A stretch of 7,620 nt of DNA from UBA5216 sp963924885 (GTDB lineage Bacteria > Pseudomonadota > Gammaproteobacteria > Burkholderiales > SG8-41), in assembly GCA_963924885.1 (NCBI GenBank), contig CAWUUY010000399.1, forward strand, positions 1-7,620. Direction: 5' to 3'. The notes beneath the pieces were generated by a model. The model searched no databases, had not been told where the DNA came from, and saw only the letters and a program-made list of their open reading frames with translations. Shown here piece after piece: positions 1-5,663 of this stretch; within the stretch, counting starts at the first letter, position 1; every line of letters starts with the position of its first letter. A program made the translations under genes and the position numbers.

Positions 1-34
1 CGGCATGGATTCCCGCCTGCGCGGAAATGACGGG
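1..34. repeat. Dispersed ATTCCCGC/GCGGGAAT-type palindromic repeat (cut by window edge)
   Basis: The first bases carry an imperfect dyad: ATTCCCGC (9-16), a 4-nt loop CTGC, then GCGGAAAT (21-28), with one mismatch (C12 against A25), followed by GACGGG. On the minus strand this reads as the familiar intergenic unit 'GTCATT.CCGCG..GGCGGGAAT', which occurs in many copies in betaproteobacterial and other proteobacterial genomes. It lies about 50 bases after the stop codon of the last gene of the metabolic operon. No T-run follows on either strand, so it is not a typical intrinsic terminator, although the folded RNA could protect the mRNA 3' end. The left border is outside the window. Confidence 0.6.
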
Positions 35-77
35 CTTGGTGTGCAGTGCTCTCGCTGAAATTTTGAAGGCATAGATG

Positions 78-413
78 TCACGACACCACCGCCATCACCG
101 CGCGCAAACCCCACATCAGCAGCGTCAACGCCAGCACAAACATCAGCACATCCACGCCGCGCCCGCGCCAGCCGAATTCCGCGAGGATGTTGCGCACGCC
201 AATCGGCGCATGCACCGCCACCGCCGCCACGAACAACACGTAGAAACCGCCCCACGCCACGCTGCCCCGTGTGCGGCCCAAAATCTCCGCCGCCGACAAG
301 CCGTTGCGCACGGCGTAGATAATGGTGATGAGATGCACCACCACACACACCGCCAGCAGCATGGCGCTGATACGCTGCGCACCCCACAGCAGCACCTGCG
401 AACGCGTGTTCAT
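78..413 (-). CDS. Succinate dehydrogenase/fumarate reductase-type cytochrome b membrane anchor (SdhC/FrdC-like, 111 aa)
   Basis: Small integral membrane protein with three predicted helices at about residues 11-35, 54-78 and 87-110. Helix 1 opens with the family-like pattern R14-I-S16 and carries H27. Helix 2 carries H68 in 'HAPIGVRNI', which resembles the 'HxxxGxRH' element of the Sdh cytochrome family. H27 and H68 are plausible axial ligands of one heme b. The role inferred is to hold the Fe-S/flavin part on the inner membrane and pass electrons between it and quinone. The ATG at 413 is chosen because it overlaps the stop of the iron-sulfur gene (TGATG), a coupling that gives near-equal synthesis, and because an in-frame extension to 536 would run back through that gene. 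At 111 aa it resembles one subunit of a two-subunit anchor. No second anchor and no flavoprotein are visible. Its electron direction and substrate are unknown. Confidence 0.75.
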   Translation of the reverse strand: MNTRSQVLLWGAQRISAMLLAVCVVVHLITIIYAVRNGLSAAEILGRTRGSVAWGGFYVLFVAAVAVHAPIGVRNILAEFGWRGRGVDVLMFVLALTLLMWGLRAVMAVVS

Positions 414-1126
414 CAGAGTTCGCCTTTCAGCGTTGCGCTCAGTATCATGCGCTTTAAACCCGCGATGCCGGCGGTGGGTGAAATGCCTTTGGGGCAACGC
501 TCGGTGCAATTCAGATGCGTGTGACAGGCGTGGCAACCGGCGTCACCCGCCACGGCGGCGAGCCGCTCTTTTTGCGCCACGTCACGCACGTCATTCGCCA
601 GCGTCCACGCACGGCTTAACGCGGCGGGACCAAGGTAATCGGGCTTCCACGTCACCACTTCGCACGAGCTGTAGCACACGCCGCAGCCGATGCATTCAAT
701 CGCGGCGTCCACCGCCTTGCGCTGCTTTGATTCGGGTTTGACCTCGGCGAAGGCATCCTTGCGCGTTTTGTCGCCGGTGAAGCGTCCGCGCGCCTTCGCC
801 CACTTGTCAAAAAATTCTGTCATGTCGGTGACGACATCTTTAATCACCGGCAGGTTACGCAGCGGCGCGATTTCCAGCCGGTCATCGGGCGCTACCTTCG
901 ATACATGCGTGCGGCAGGTCCAGCGCGACACGCCGTTCACCGACATCGCGCACGAGCCGCACACGCCCACGCGGCAGGCAAAGCGATACGCGAGCGACGG
1001 ATCCAGCCGCCGCTGCACATACGTCACCACGTCGAGCACGGTCTGGCTTTCGAGACGCGGGACGTCGTATTCCTGAAACGCACCGGCTTCGGCGCCGCGC
1101 CAGATTTTGACTTTGAGTGTGCTCAT
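413..1126 (-). CDS. Succinate dehydrogenase/fumarate reductase-type iron-sulfur subunit (SdhB/FrdB-like, 237 aa)
   Basis: Electron-transfer subunit with an N-terminal plant-ferredoxin-like domain and a C-terminal bacterial ferredoxin-like domain. Ligands for [2Fe-2S] are C51, C56, C59 and C71 ('CRVGVCGSC'...C). Next comes C145-x2-C148-x2-C151-x3-C155, and then C201, C207 and C211 in 'CHTHLNCTERCPKG', enough for the usual [4Fe-4S] and [3Fe-4S] clusters. The length is normal. Compared with E. coli SdhB, the proline after the fourth cysteine (Pro160) is Glu156, Trp163 is Thr, and Trp164 and His207 are kept. An extra cysteine, C198, sits three residues before C201. The ATG at 1126 lies 4 nt after the ThDP-enzyme stop. 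A GTG at 1144 would add six residues and overlap that gene, but it has no visible ribosome binding site. The next gene starts on its stop codon. The partner flavoprotein is missing from the window, so the complex is assigned by family only. Confidence 0.85.
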   Translation of the reverse strand: MSTLKVKIWRGAEAGAFQEYDVPRLESQTVLDVVTYVQRRLDPSLAYRFACRVGVCGSCAMSVNGVSRWTCRTHVSKVAPDDRLEIAPLRNLPVIKDVVTDMTEFFDKWAKARGRFTGDKTRKDAFAEVKPESKQRKAVDAAIECIGCGVCYSSCEVVTWKPDYLGPAALSRAWTLANDVRDVAQKERLAAVAGDAGCHACHTHLNCTERCPKGISPTAGIAGLKRMILSATLKGEL

Positions 1127-1130
1127 ACGA

Positions 1131-2804
1131 TCAATGTGCTCCACCGCTGGCCGCCGCCACGAGCGACACCGTCGGCGCAGGCATACGTTCGATCATCACG
1201 TTGACGCACGAGGGCAATGCCGAATTCAGTGAACGCGCCAATGCGCCCGGCAATTCAGCGGCGCTGGTGACGCGCTCGCCGTAACCGCCCAGCGCCACCA
1301 CCGCTTTTTCATACGCCACGCCGGGCAGCAATTCACAACCCACAGTACGCGCTTTGCCATAGGTGCGCAACTGTATCTGGTATTCGGCGTTCCAACACGA
1401 GTCGTTGCCCACCACGGCGATGAATGGCAGCTCATGCCGCACCGCCGTATCGAACTCAGCCATGTGAAACCCAAACGTGCCGTCGCCCAGCACCGCGACC
1501 ACGGTGGCGTTGGGGCGCGCAACACGCGCGGCCAGCGCAAACGGAATCGCGCTGCCGATGGAACCTGCCGTGCCGTTGATGATGCGCGTGGAGGCACTCA
1601 AACACGCCTGCGCCCACTGGCCGAATTCGCCGCCATCAACCACCAAGATCGGATCGTCCGCGTCATCGAGAATTTTTTGCACCGCGCGACCGATTTCCAA
1701 TGCGTGCACGGTGTGTGGTGACGTTGCAGTTTGGGTTTTCCATGCGGCTGGGCGATAGGTTATTGCCTCCATCAGGGATATTACGTAACCATTTGTTTTT
1801 ATTAACTTTTTATCAATAACCCCAATGAGGCTTTGAATTGCCGCCGGCGCATCGGCAACCGCGCTCAACACCACGCGCTCGCGCTTCAGCACGGCTATCG
1901 ATTGCCGCAACACCGAGATATCCGCATCAATCACGATAAACTTGCACTGCGCATTCACCGCAGGCGGTTGCGCGAAACGCAGGGTGTAGTCGGGCTGCTT
2001 GCCGATCAGCACAATCAAGTCGGCTTCCGGTAGCACGTCGCCGAACGCGCCCAGGCACGGATCAGCGATGCCGCGCGGGCTTTCCATGCACACCACGGCG
2101 ACACCGGTGGCGGCACTCAGTTGATCGCGCAAAACCTGCCCGCGCGCGCTTGCAAGTTGCGGGCCGGTGATAATCAGCGGGCGTTGCGCACGCGCGAGTG
2201 CGTCGAGCAAAGCTTGCACATCCGCGGGCGCCAATGTTTGCGCGGGAGCATGAAACGCATCCACGCCCGGCACGCACTGCTCTGCGTTGTTCACCGTGTT
2301 TTCCAGCACATCAAACGGCAAACTCAGATGCACCGGCCCCGTCCGTCCGCTGCGCGCAATGCGCATGGCGCGCGCGATGTCGTCGCCGAGCGACGCCGCA
2401 CTGCGCGCCGTGAACGAGGCTTTGGTTACCGGCACGGCCATCGCGGCCTGTGCCATTTCCTGAAACGCGCCGCGCCCCAGTTGATTCAGCGGCGCGTGGC
2501 CCGACAGCATCACCAGCGGCGATTCGGCAGCGAGTGCGGTGTACAACGCGCCGATACCGTTGGCGTGACCGGGCCCGCCGGTAAGCAACGCAATGCCCGG
2601 CTCGCCGGTCAGACGCCCCCACGCGTCGGCCATATGCACCGCTGCGCCTTCATGGCGCACGTGCGTGATGTTGAGTCCTGCACCAAGCGCCGCGTCGTAC
2701 AGCGGCATGATCTGATTGCCGGAAAGTGAAAACAACTGCCGTGCGCCCGCGCGCGCCAAGGCGTGCGCGAGGATGTCGGCGCCACGGTTTTGCATCACCG
2801 CCAC
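1131..2804 (-). CDS. Thiamine diphosphate-dependent enzyme, acetolactate synthase/2-oxoacid decarboxylase-type (557 aa)
   Basis: Full-length three-domain ThDP enzyme: pyrimidine-binding domain (about 1-170), central Rossmann-like domain (about 190-325) and pyrophosphate-binding domain (about 365-535). The catalytic glutamate is E52 in 'VRHEGAAVHMADAW'. The Mg/ThDP motif is G440-D441-G442, with N467 about 25 residues later. Members of this family make or break C-C bonds next to a 2-oxo group (acetolactate synthase, oxalyl-CoA or benzoylformate decarboxylase, sulfoacetaldehyde acetyltransferase). Nothing here fixes the substrate. It is far longer than a single ComD or ComE sulfopyruvate decarboxylase subunit and does not look like Xsc. 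The start is GTG 2804, with a weak GGGA 6 nt upstream; ATG 2795 would remove three residues. It sits 13 nt after the lyase large subunit and 4 nt before the Fe-S gene, so co-transcription is very likely. The linker around residues 328-350 is encoded by unusually AT-rich DNA (see findings). Confidence 0.85.
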   Translation of the reverse strand: MAVMQNRGADILAHALARAGARQLFSLSGNQIMPLYDAALGAGLNITHVRHEGAAVHMADAWGRLTGEPGIALLTGGPGHANGIGALYTALAAESPLVMLSGHAPLNQLGRGAFQEMAQAAMAVPVTKASFTARSAASLGDDIARAMRIARSGRTGPVHLSLPFDVLENTVNNAEQCVPGVDAFHAPAQTLAPADVQALLDALARAQRPLIITGPQLASARGQVLRDQLSAATGVAVVCMESPRGIADPCLGAFGDVLPEADLIVLIGKQPDYTLRFAQPPAVNAQCKFIVIDADISVLRQSIAVLKRERVVLSAVADAPAAIQSLIGVIDKKLIKTNGYVISLMEAITYRPAAWKTQTATSPHTVHALEIGRAVQKILDDADDPILVVDGGEFGQWAQACLSASTRIINGTAGSIGSAIPFALAARVARPNATVVAVLGDGTFGFHMAEFDTAVRHELPFIAVVGNDSCWNAEYQIQLRTYGKARTVGCELLPGVAYEKAVVALGGYGERVTSAAELPGALARSLNSALPSCVNVMIERMPAPTVSLVAAASGGAH

Positions 2805-2817
2805 GAAATTTCCCGGA

Positions 2818-3987
2818 CTACGCGCTCTCGTACAAACGCGTCATCACAAATTCGTTGTGTCCCAGCGCCTCGGCTGCGGTGAGGCGTCCGTTACAGGTGC
2901 GCAACATGATGTCGATCAATTCGTCGCCGGTCTGGTCAAGATTTTTTTCACGCTGGAGCAAGCCCGAACAATCGTGATCGACGTGTTCGGACATGGTGCG
3001 CACGGTGCGTGGGTTCGCGCAGAGCTTGATGACGGGAATGATCGGGTTGCCGATCACGTTGCCTTGGCCCGTGGGGAACAGATGCACCACGTAGCCCGAC
3101 GCCGCGCACAGCGTCACCATCTCGGCGGCGGCGGACGAGGAATCCATGAACCACAGGCCCGGTTTGGTCGGCATTTCGGCTTTGTCGAGCACGCCCACCA
3201 CCTTGCACTTATGGCCGATTTTCTGAATGTTGCCCAGCGCTTTTTCTTCGATGGTAGTCAGGCCACCAGCGATGTTGCCTTTGGTCGGCTGCGAATCGGA
3301 CAGGTCGCTGGTCTTGTGGCGCTCGATCACCGCCTGATACCGGTCGAACATTTTCATGAACGCCGCGCGCACTTCGGGTGTGGCGCAACGGTCGGCAACG
3401 ATGTGCTCGCCGCCGGTGATTTCGGTGGTTTCACCGAAGCACATGGTGACGCCCAGCGGATCGAGCTTGTCGAAGGCATTGCCCACGGTGGGGTTCGCGC
3501 CGCAGCCGGAGGTGGTGTCGGATTCGCCGCACTTGGTGGATACCCACAGATCGCTGATCGGGCATTCGACGCGGTGTTTTTCAGACGCCCACTGCACGTA
3601 TTCTTTCGCCACTTTGGAGGCGCGCAGAATGGTGTCGTGATCGCCGTGCAGTTCAATACCGAAGCCGGTTACCGGCTTGCCGGTTTTGGCGATGGCCTGG
3701 ACGATGCGATTGGTCCATTCTTCTTCAATGCCGATCACCACCACGGCGGCGACATTGGGGTTGCAGCCCGCGCCGATCAGCGTGGCGAAATGCAAATCAA
3801 GATCAGCGCCGAATTGCAGGCGACCATACGGGTGGCCCACCACGGTAGTGCCTTTGATGTTGTGCGCGACGGCTTCGCACGCGGCGTTCGACAGGTCGTC
3901 GAGCGGCAGAATGATGACGTGGTTGCGTACGCCGACACGACCGTTCTCGCGGCGATAGCCCATGAAGGTAGTTTTGCTGTTAATCAT
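2818..3987 (-). CDS. suyB: UxaA-family lyase large subunit, probable (2R)-sulfolactate sulfo-lyase beta (SuyB-like, 389 aa)
   Basis: Catalytic subunit of the altronate dehydratase/galactarate dehydratase/sulfolactate sulfo-lyase superfamily. The N-terminus has 'GYRRENGRVGVRNHV'. C153-G-E-S-D157 lies in the family's 'CGxSD..SG...NP' block, and 'TKGNIAGGLTTIEEKALG' is the family signature near the middle. From memory, the overall wording ('GRLQFGAD', 'GCNPNVAAVVVIGIE', the C-terminal 'GRLTAAEALGH.EFVMT') is closer to SuyB than to UxaA or GarD; this was not checked by search. SuyAB splits (2R)-3-sulfolactate into pyruvate and sulfite in the cytoplasm; related enzymes dehydrate sugar acids. The ATG at 3987 is chosen because AGAGG lies 7 nt upstream. 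An in-frame ATG at 4032 would add 15 unrelated residues read through an intercistronic hairpin. It follows its small subunit by 54 nt and precedes the ThDP gene by 13 nt. The family is sure; the substrate is an inference. Confidence 0.8.
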   Translation of the reverse strand: MINSKTTFMGYRRENGRVGVRNHVIILPLDDLSNAACEAVAHNIKGTTVVGHPYGRLQFGADLDLHFATLIGAGCNPNVAAVVVIGIEEEWTNRIVQAIAKTGKPVTGFGIELHGDHDTILRASKVAKEYVQWASEKHRVECPISDLWVSTKCGESDTTSGCGANPTVGNAFDKLDPLGVTMCFGETTEITGGEHIVADRCATPEVRAAFMKMFDRYQAVIERHKTSDLSDSQPTKGNIAGGLTTIEEKALGNIQKIGHKCKVVGVLDKAEMPTKPGLWFMDSSSAAAEMVTLCAASGYVVHLFPTGQGNVIGNPIIPVIKLCANPRTVRTMSEHVDHDCSGLLQREKNLDQTGDELIDIMLRTCNGRLTAAEALGHNEFVMTRLYESA

Positions 3988-4041
3988 TTTTTTACCTCTT
4001 GAAGAATGAAGGGTGAATGCGTGAAGGGGCAAACCCTTCGA
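3988..4041 (-). promoter_or_regulatory. Intercistronic hairpin and ribosome binding site between lyase subunit genes
   Basis: The 54-nt spacer between the small and large lyase subunit genes holds a perfect 6-bp stem-loop on the minus strand: GAAGGG (4039-4034), loop TTTGC, CCCTTC (4028-4023). A second partial copy of the right arm (TGAAGGG on the plus strand at 4007-4013 and 4022-4028) could form an alternative pair. No T-run follows, so it is not a terminator. Such elements often set mRNA stability or the ratio of two subunits. Nearer the start codon, AGAGG (7 nt before ATG 3987) is the ribosome binding site of the large subunit. The function of the hairpin is inferred only. Confidence 0.4.
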
Positions 4042-4323
4042 TCACCAACGTTTGGTTTTGACGTTGTGCACGTGCACGTGTTCGCCGACCTTGATGTCAG
4101 CGACGGCTTTGCCGATGTCAAAGCCGTACTTCCACACGGTGTCGCCGTTCTTCAGCGGCTTGGTGGCGACTTTGTGGCCGATGGGAATATCGGTAAGGGC
4201 TTTCACGGTGACGGTGGAGTCGTCTTCCATCAGCCAGCCGGTGAGCTCCTGGCCGGCCTTGATGCCTTCAACCACGGCTACACCTGCGGAATCTTTTTTA
4301 TCGTGAACCAGAAAATGAATCAT
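4042..4323 (-). CDS. suyA: UxaA-family lyase small subunit with SAF domain, probable sulfolactate sulfo-lyase alpha (SuyA-like, 93 aa)
   Basis: Single SAF-type domain protein, the separate N-terminal module of the UxaA/GarD/SuyAB superfamily. Visible family features are the N-terminal 'FLVHDKKDSAGVAVVEGI', 'IPIGHKVA' (46-53) and 'GEHVHVHN' (80-87), followed by a short basic end 'KTKRW'. In altronate and galactarate dehydratases this module can be fused to or paired with the large catalytic chain; SuyA is a comparable separate alpha subunit. The ATG at 4323 has AGGAG 5 nt upstream, a strong ribosome binding site. It is the first gene of the five-gene metabolic operon and starts only about 50 nt after the terminator of the rplS operon. 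Assignment to SuyA rather than a sugar-acid dehydratase module rests on remembered resemblance and on its separate, short form; the substrate is unproven. Confidence 0.8.
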   Translation of the reverse strand: MIHFLVHDKKDSAGVAVVEGIKAGQELTGWLMEDDSTVTVKALTDIPIGHKVATKPLKNGDTVWKYGFDIGKAVADIKVGEHVHVHNVKTKRW

Positions 4324-4362
4324 GTTCGCTCCTGAACTATCGTGAAATGCTGCGGAAGATGG

Positions 4363-4368
4363 ATTTTA
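4363..4368 (-). promoter_or_regulatory. Possible -10 box for the lyase/ThDP/Fe-S operon
   Basis: The minus strand reads TAAAAT here, 5 of 6 matches to TATAAT, 39 nt before the start codon of the first lyase gene and directly after the T-run of the rplS terminator. No good -35 box is seen at 15-19 bp, because that stretch is occupied by the terminator stem. It could be an activator-dependent promoter, or the operon may depend on read-through. Weak call. Confidence 0.25.
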
Positions 4369-4371
4369 TCC

Positions 4372-4400
4372 AAAAAAGAGGCGACCGAAGTCGCCTTTTT
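4372..4400 (-). terminator. Rho-independent terminator of the rpsP-rimM-trmD-rplS operon
   Basis: On the minus strand, 22 nt after the rplS stop, A-rich sequence is followed by GGCGAC, a TTCG loop, GTCGCC, then TCTTTTTT. This is a perfect 6-bp GC-rich stem closed by a stable UUCG-type tetraloop with a U-run. The A- and T-tracts on both sides mean it could also act on the plus strand, but no plus-strand gene lies near it. A second, weaker stem (AACCGC at 4403-4408 with GCGGTT at 4419-4424) overlaps the rplS stop codon. Confidence 0.88.
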
Positions 4401-4422
4401 AAAACCGCATGGAATTGCGCGG

Positions 4423-4863
4423 TTACTTTGCGGCCTCAACCGAAGCCTCCGCCGGGGCCGCCGTCTGAACCTCGGGCAGCATTTCGGGCACCGCAGCTGC
4501 AGAACCCCGAACGGCGAGCTTCTCCTTGATGCGCGCGGCCTTGCCGGTGAGCTTGCGCAAGTAATACAGCTTCGAACGGCCCACGTCGCCGCGGCGCTTG
4601 ACCTCGATATTGGCAATCAGCGGGGAGTAGGTCTGGAACGTGCGCTCGACGCCCTCGCCCGAGGAAATCTTGCGCACGATGAAGTTGGAGTTCAGGCCGC
4701 GATTACGCCTTGAAAGCACCACGCCTTCGAAAGCCTGCACGCGTTTGCGCTCGCCTTCGACCACTTTGACGCTGACCACCACGGTGTCGCCCGCCGAAAA
4801 GTCAGGGATTTTTTGCCCAAGCCGGGAGATTTCTTCGTTTTCGAGTTGCTGTAACAAGTTCAT
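4423..4863 (-). CDS. rplS: 50S ribosomal protein L19
   Basis: Ribosomal protein of the 50S subunit at the interface with the 30S subunit. The core (residues 1-116) matches L19 throughout: 'FSAGDTVVVSVKVVEG', 'QAFEGVV', 'RNRGLNSNFIVRKIS', 'GEGVERTFQ', 'SPLI', 'VKRRGDV' and 'KLYYLRKLTGKAARIKEKL'. E. coli L19 is 115 aa; this one is 146 aa, because about 30 residues rich in Ala, Pro and Glu follow the core (117-146). The ATG at 4863 shares an ATGA overlap with the trmD stop and has AAGGAG 7 nt upstream. It is the last gene of the operon and is followed by an intrinsic terminator. Confidence 0.97.
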   Translation of the reverse strand: MNLLQQLENEEISRLGQKIPDFSAGDTVVVSVKVVEGERKRVQAFEGVVLSRRNRGLNSNFIVRKISSGEGVERTFQTYSPLIANIEVKRRGDVGRSKLYYLRKLTGKAARIKEKLAVRGSAAAVPEMLPEVQTAAPAEASVEAAK

Positions 4864-5633
4864 TTTGCTGCTCCTTGTGCTTCGTTTCTGTATTCTTCCA
4901 ATAGCTTGCGTTCGTCATCGCTCATGCCGCGCGCCGCCAGCAAATCCGGACGGCGTGTCTGCGTCCTGCCCAATGCCTGCTTCAGGCGCCAGCGTGAGAT
5001 GTCCGCATGGTTGCCCGACATCAACACCGGCGGTACCGCCATGCCTTCGTACACTTCAGGTCTCGTGTAGTGCGGGCAATCCAATAACCCGTTCACAAAC
5101 GAATCCTGCGCCGCCGACTCCGCATCACCCAGCACGCCGGGCAACTGCCGAATCACCGCATCCATCAACACCATCGCCCCCAACTCGCCGCCCGACAGCA
5201 CGTAATCGCCTATCGAGATTTCCTCTGCACCTTCTGCTGCCAGCCGCGCGATCACGCGTTCATCCACACCTTCGTATCGCCCCGCCAACAACACCAAACC
5301 CTGCTCCGCCGCCAGCGACATCACCAGCGCATGCGTCAGCGGCTTGCCCTGCGGTGACAGGTAAATCACCCGCGGCTTGCGCACGCCCGCGCTCAACTGC
5401 CGCTGCCGCGCCGCATGTACTGCCTTGTAGAGCGGTTCGGCCATCATCACCATGCCGGGGCCGCCGCCATAAGGCCGGTCGTCCACCGTGCGGTGCGTGT
5501 TGGCCGCGAAATCACGCGGGTTCCACGGCAAAAACTGGTACAACCGCCGTTCATTCGCTCTGCCGGTAATGCCCGACTCGGTCACCGCGTCGAACATCTT
5601 CGGAAACAGCGTTATTACATCAAATTGCAGCAT
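4860..5633 (-). CDS. trmD: tRNA (guanine-N1-)-methyltransferase, m1G37 (TrmD)
   Basis: Transfers methyl from SAM to N1 of G37 in tRNAs, which prevents +1 frameshifting; acts as a homodimer in the cytoplasm. The SPOUT trefoil-knot signatures are in order: 'TVDDRPYGGGPGMVMM' (49-64), 'YLSPQGKPL' (91-99), 'GRYEGVDERV' (118-127) and 'SIGDYVLSGGELGAM' (140-154). R162 and D177 match the catalytic Arg154 and Asp169 of E. coli TrmD, with the same spacing of 15. The tRNA-binding end has 'LLDCPHYTRPEVYEG', 'SGNHADISRWR' and 'ALGRT..RRPDLL'. The length of 257 aa is normal. It starts 30 nt after the rimM stop with only a weak ribosome binding site visible, and its TGA overlaps the rplS ATG. Confidence 0.97.
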   Translation of the reverse strand: MLQFDVITLFPKMFDAVTESGITGRANERRLYQFLPWNPRDFAANTHRTVDDRPYGGGPGMVMMAEPLYKAVHAARQRQLSAGVRKPRVIYLSPQGKPLTHALVMSLAAEQGLVLLAGRYEGVDERVIARLAAEGAEEISIGDYVLSGGELGAMVLMDAVIRQLPGVLGDAESAAQDSFVNGLLDCPHYTRPEVYEGMAVPPVLMSGNHADISRWRLKQALGRTQTRRPDLLAARGMSDDERKLLEEYRNEAQGAAK

Positions 5634-5663
5634 GCTCGTTACGTCCGATCAGGGCCGGCTAGT

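Noticed and set aside
1..72. Open minus-strand reading frame beginning ATG at 72 and running off the left edge, a possible next gene of the operon
   Set aside because: It reads straight through the dispersed palindrome and gives the typical artefact peptide of that repeat (PSFPRRRESMP); no ribosome binding site is seen.
78..1126. Reading the Fe-S and anchor genes as the housekeeping succinate dehydrogenase
   Set aside because: The usual sdhCDAB order is absent, the genes are coupled to a ThDP enzyme and a lyase, and quinone-pocket residues differ. Not excluded, but less likely.
1131..2804. Calling the ThDP enzyme sulfoacetaldehyde acetyltransferase (Xsc) or sulfopyruvate decarboxylase because of the SuyAB-like neighbours
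   Set aside because: The N-terminal and cofactor-region sequence does not look like Xsc as I remember it, and ComDE subunits are much shorter; only the general ThDP family can be supported.
2716..4002. Long plus-strand open frame (428 codons) opposite the lyase large subunit gene
   Set aside because: It is a shadow of the GC-rich codon pattern of the opposite strand: the composition is rich in His, Phe and Gly with no recognisable domain, while the minus strand encodes a clear enzyme.
3988..4032. N-terminal extension of the lyase large subunit from ATG 4032
   Set aside because: The added 15 residues do not resemble the family, pass through the intercistronic hairpin, and the ATG at 3987 has a good ribosome binding site.
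4640..5569. Long plus-strand open frame opposite rplS and trmD
   Set aside because: Low-complexity Pro/Ser/Arg/Ala product lying antisense to two certain housekeeping genes.
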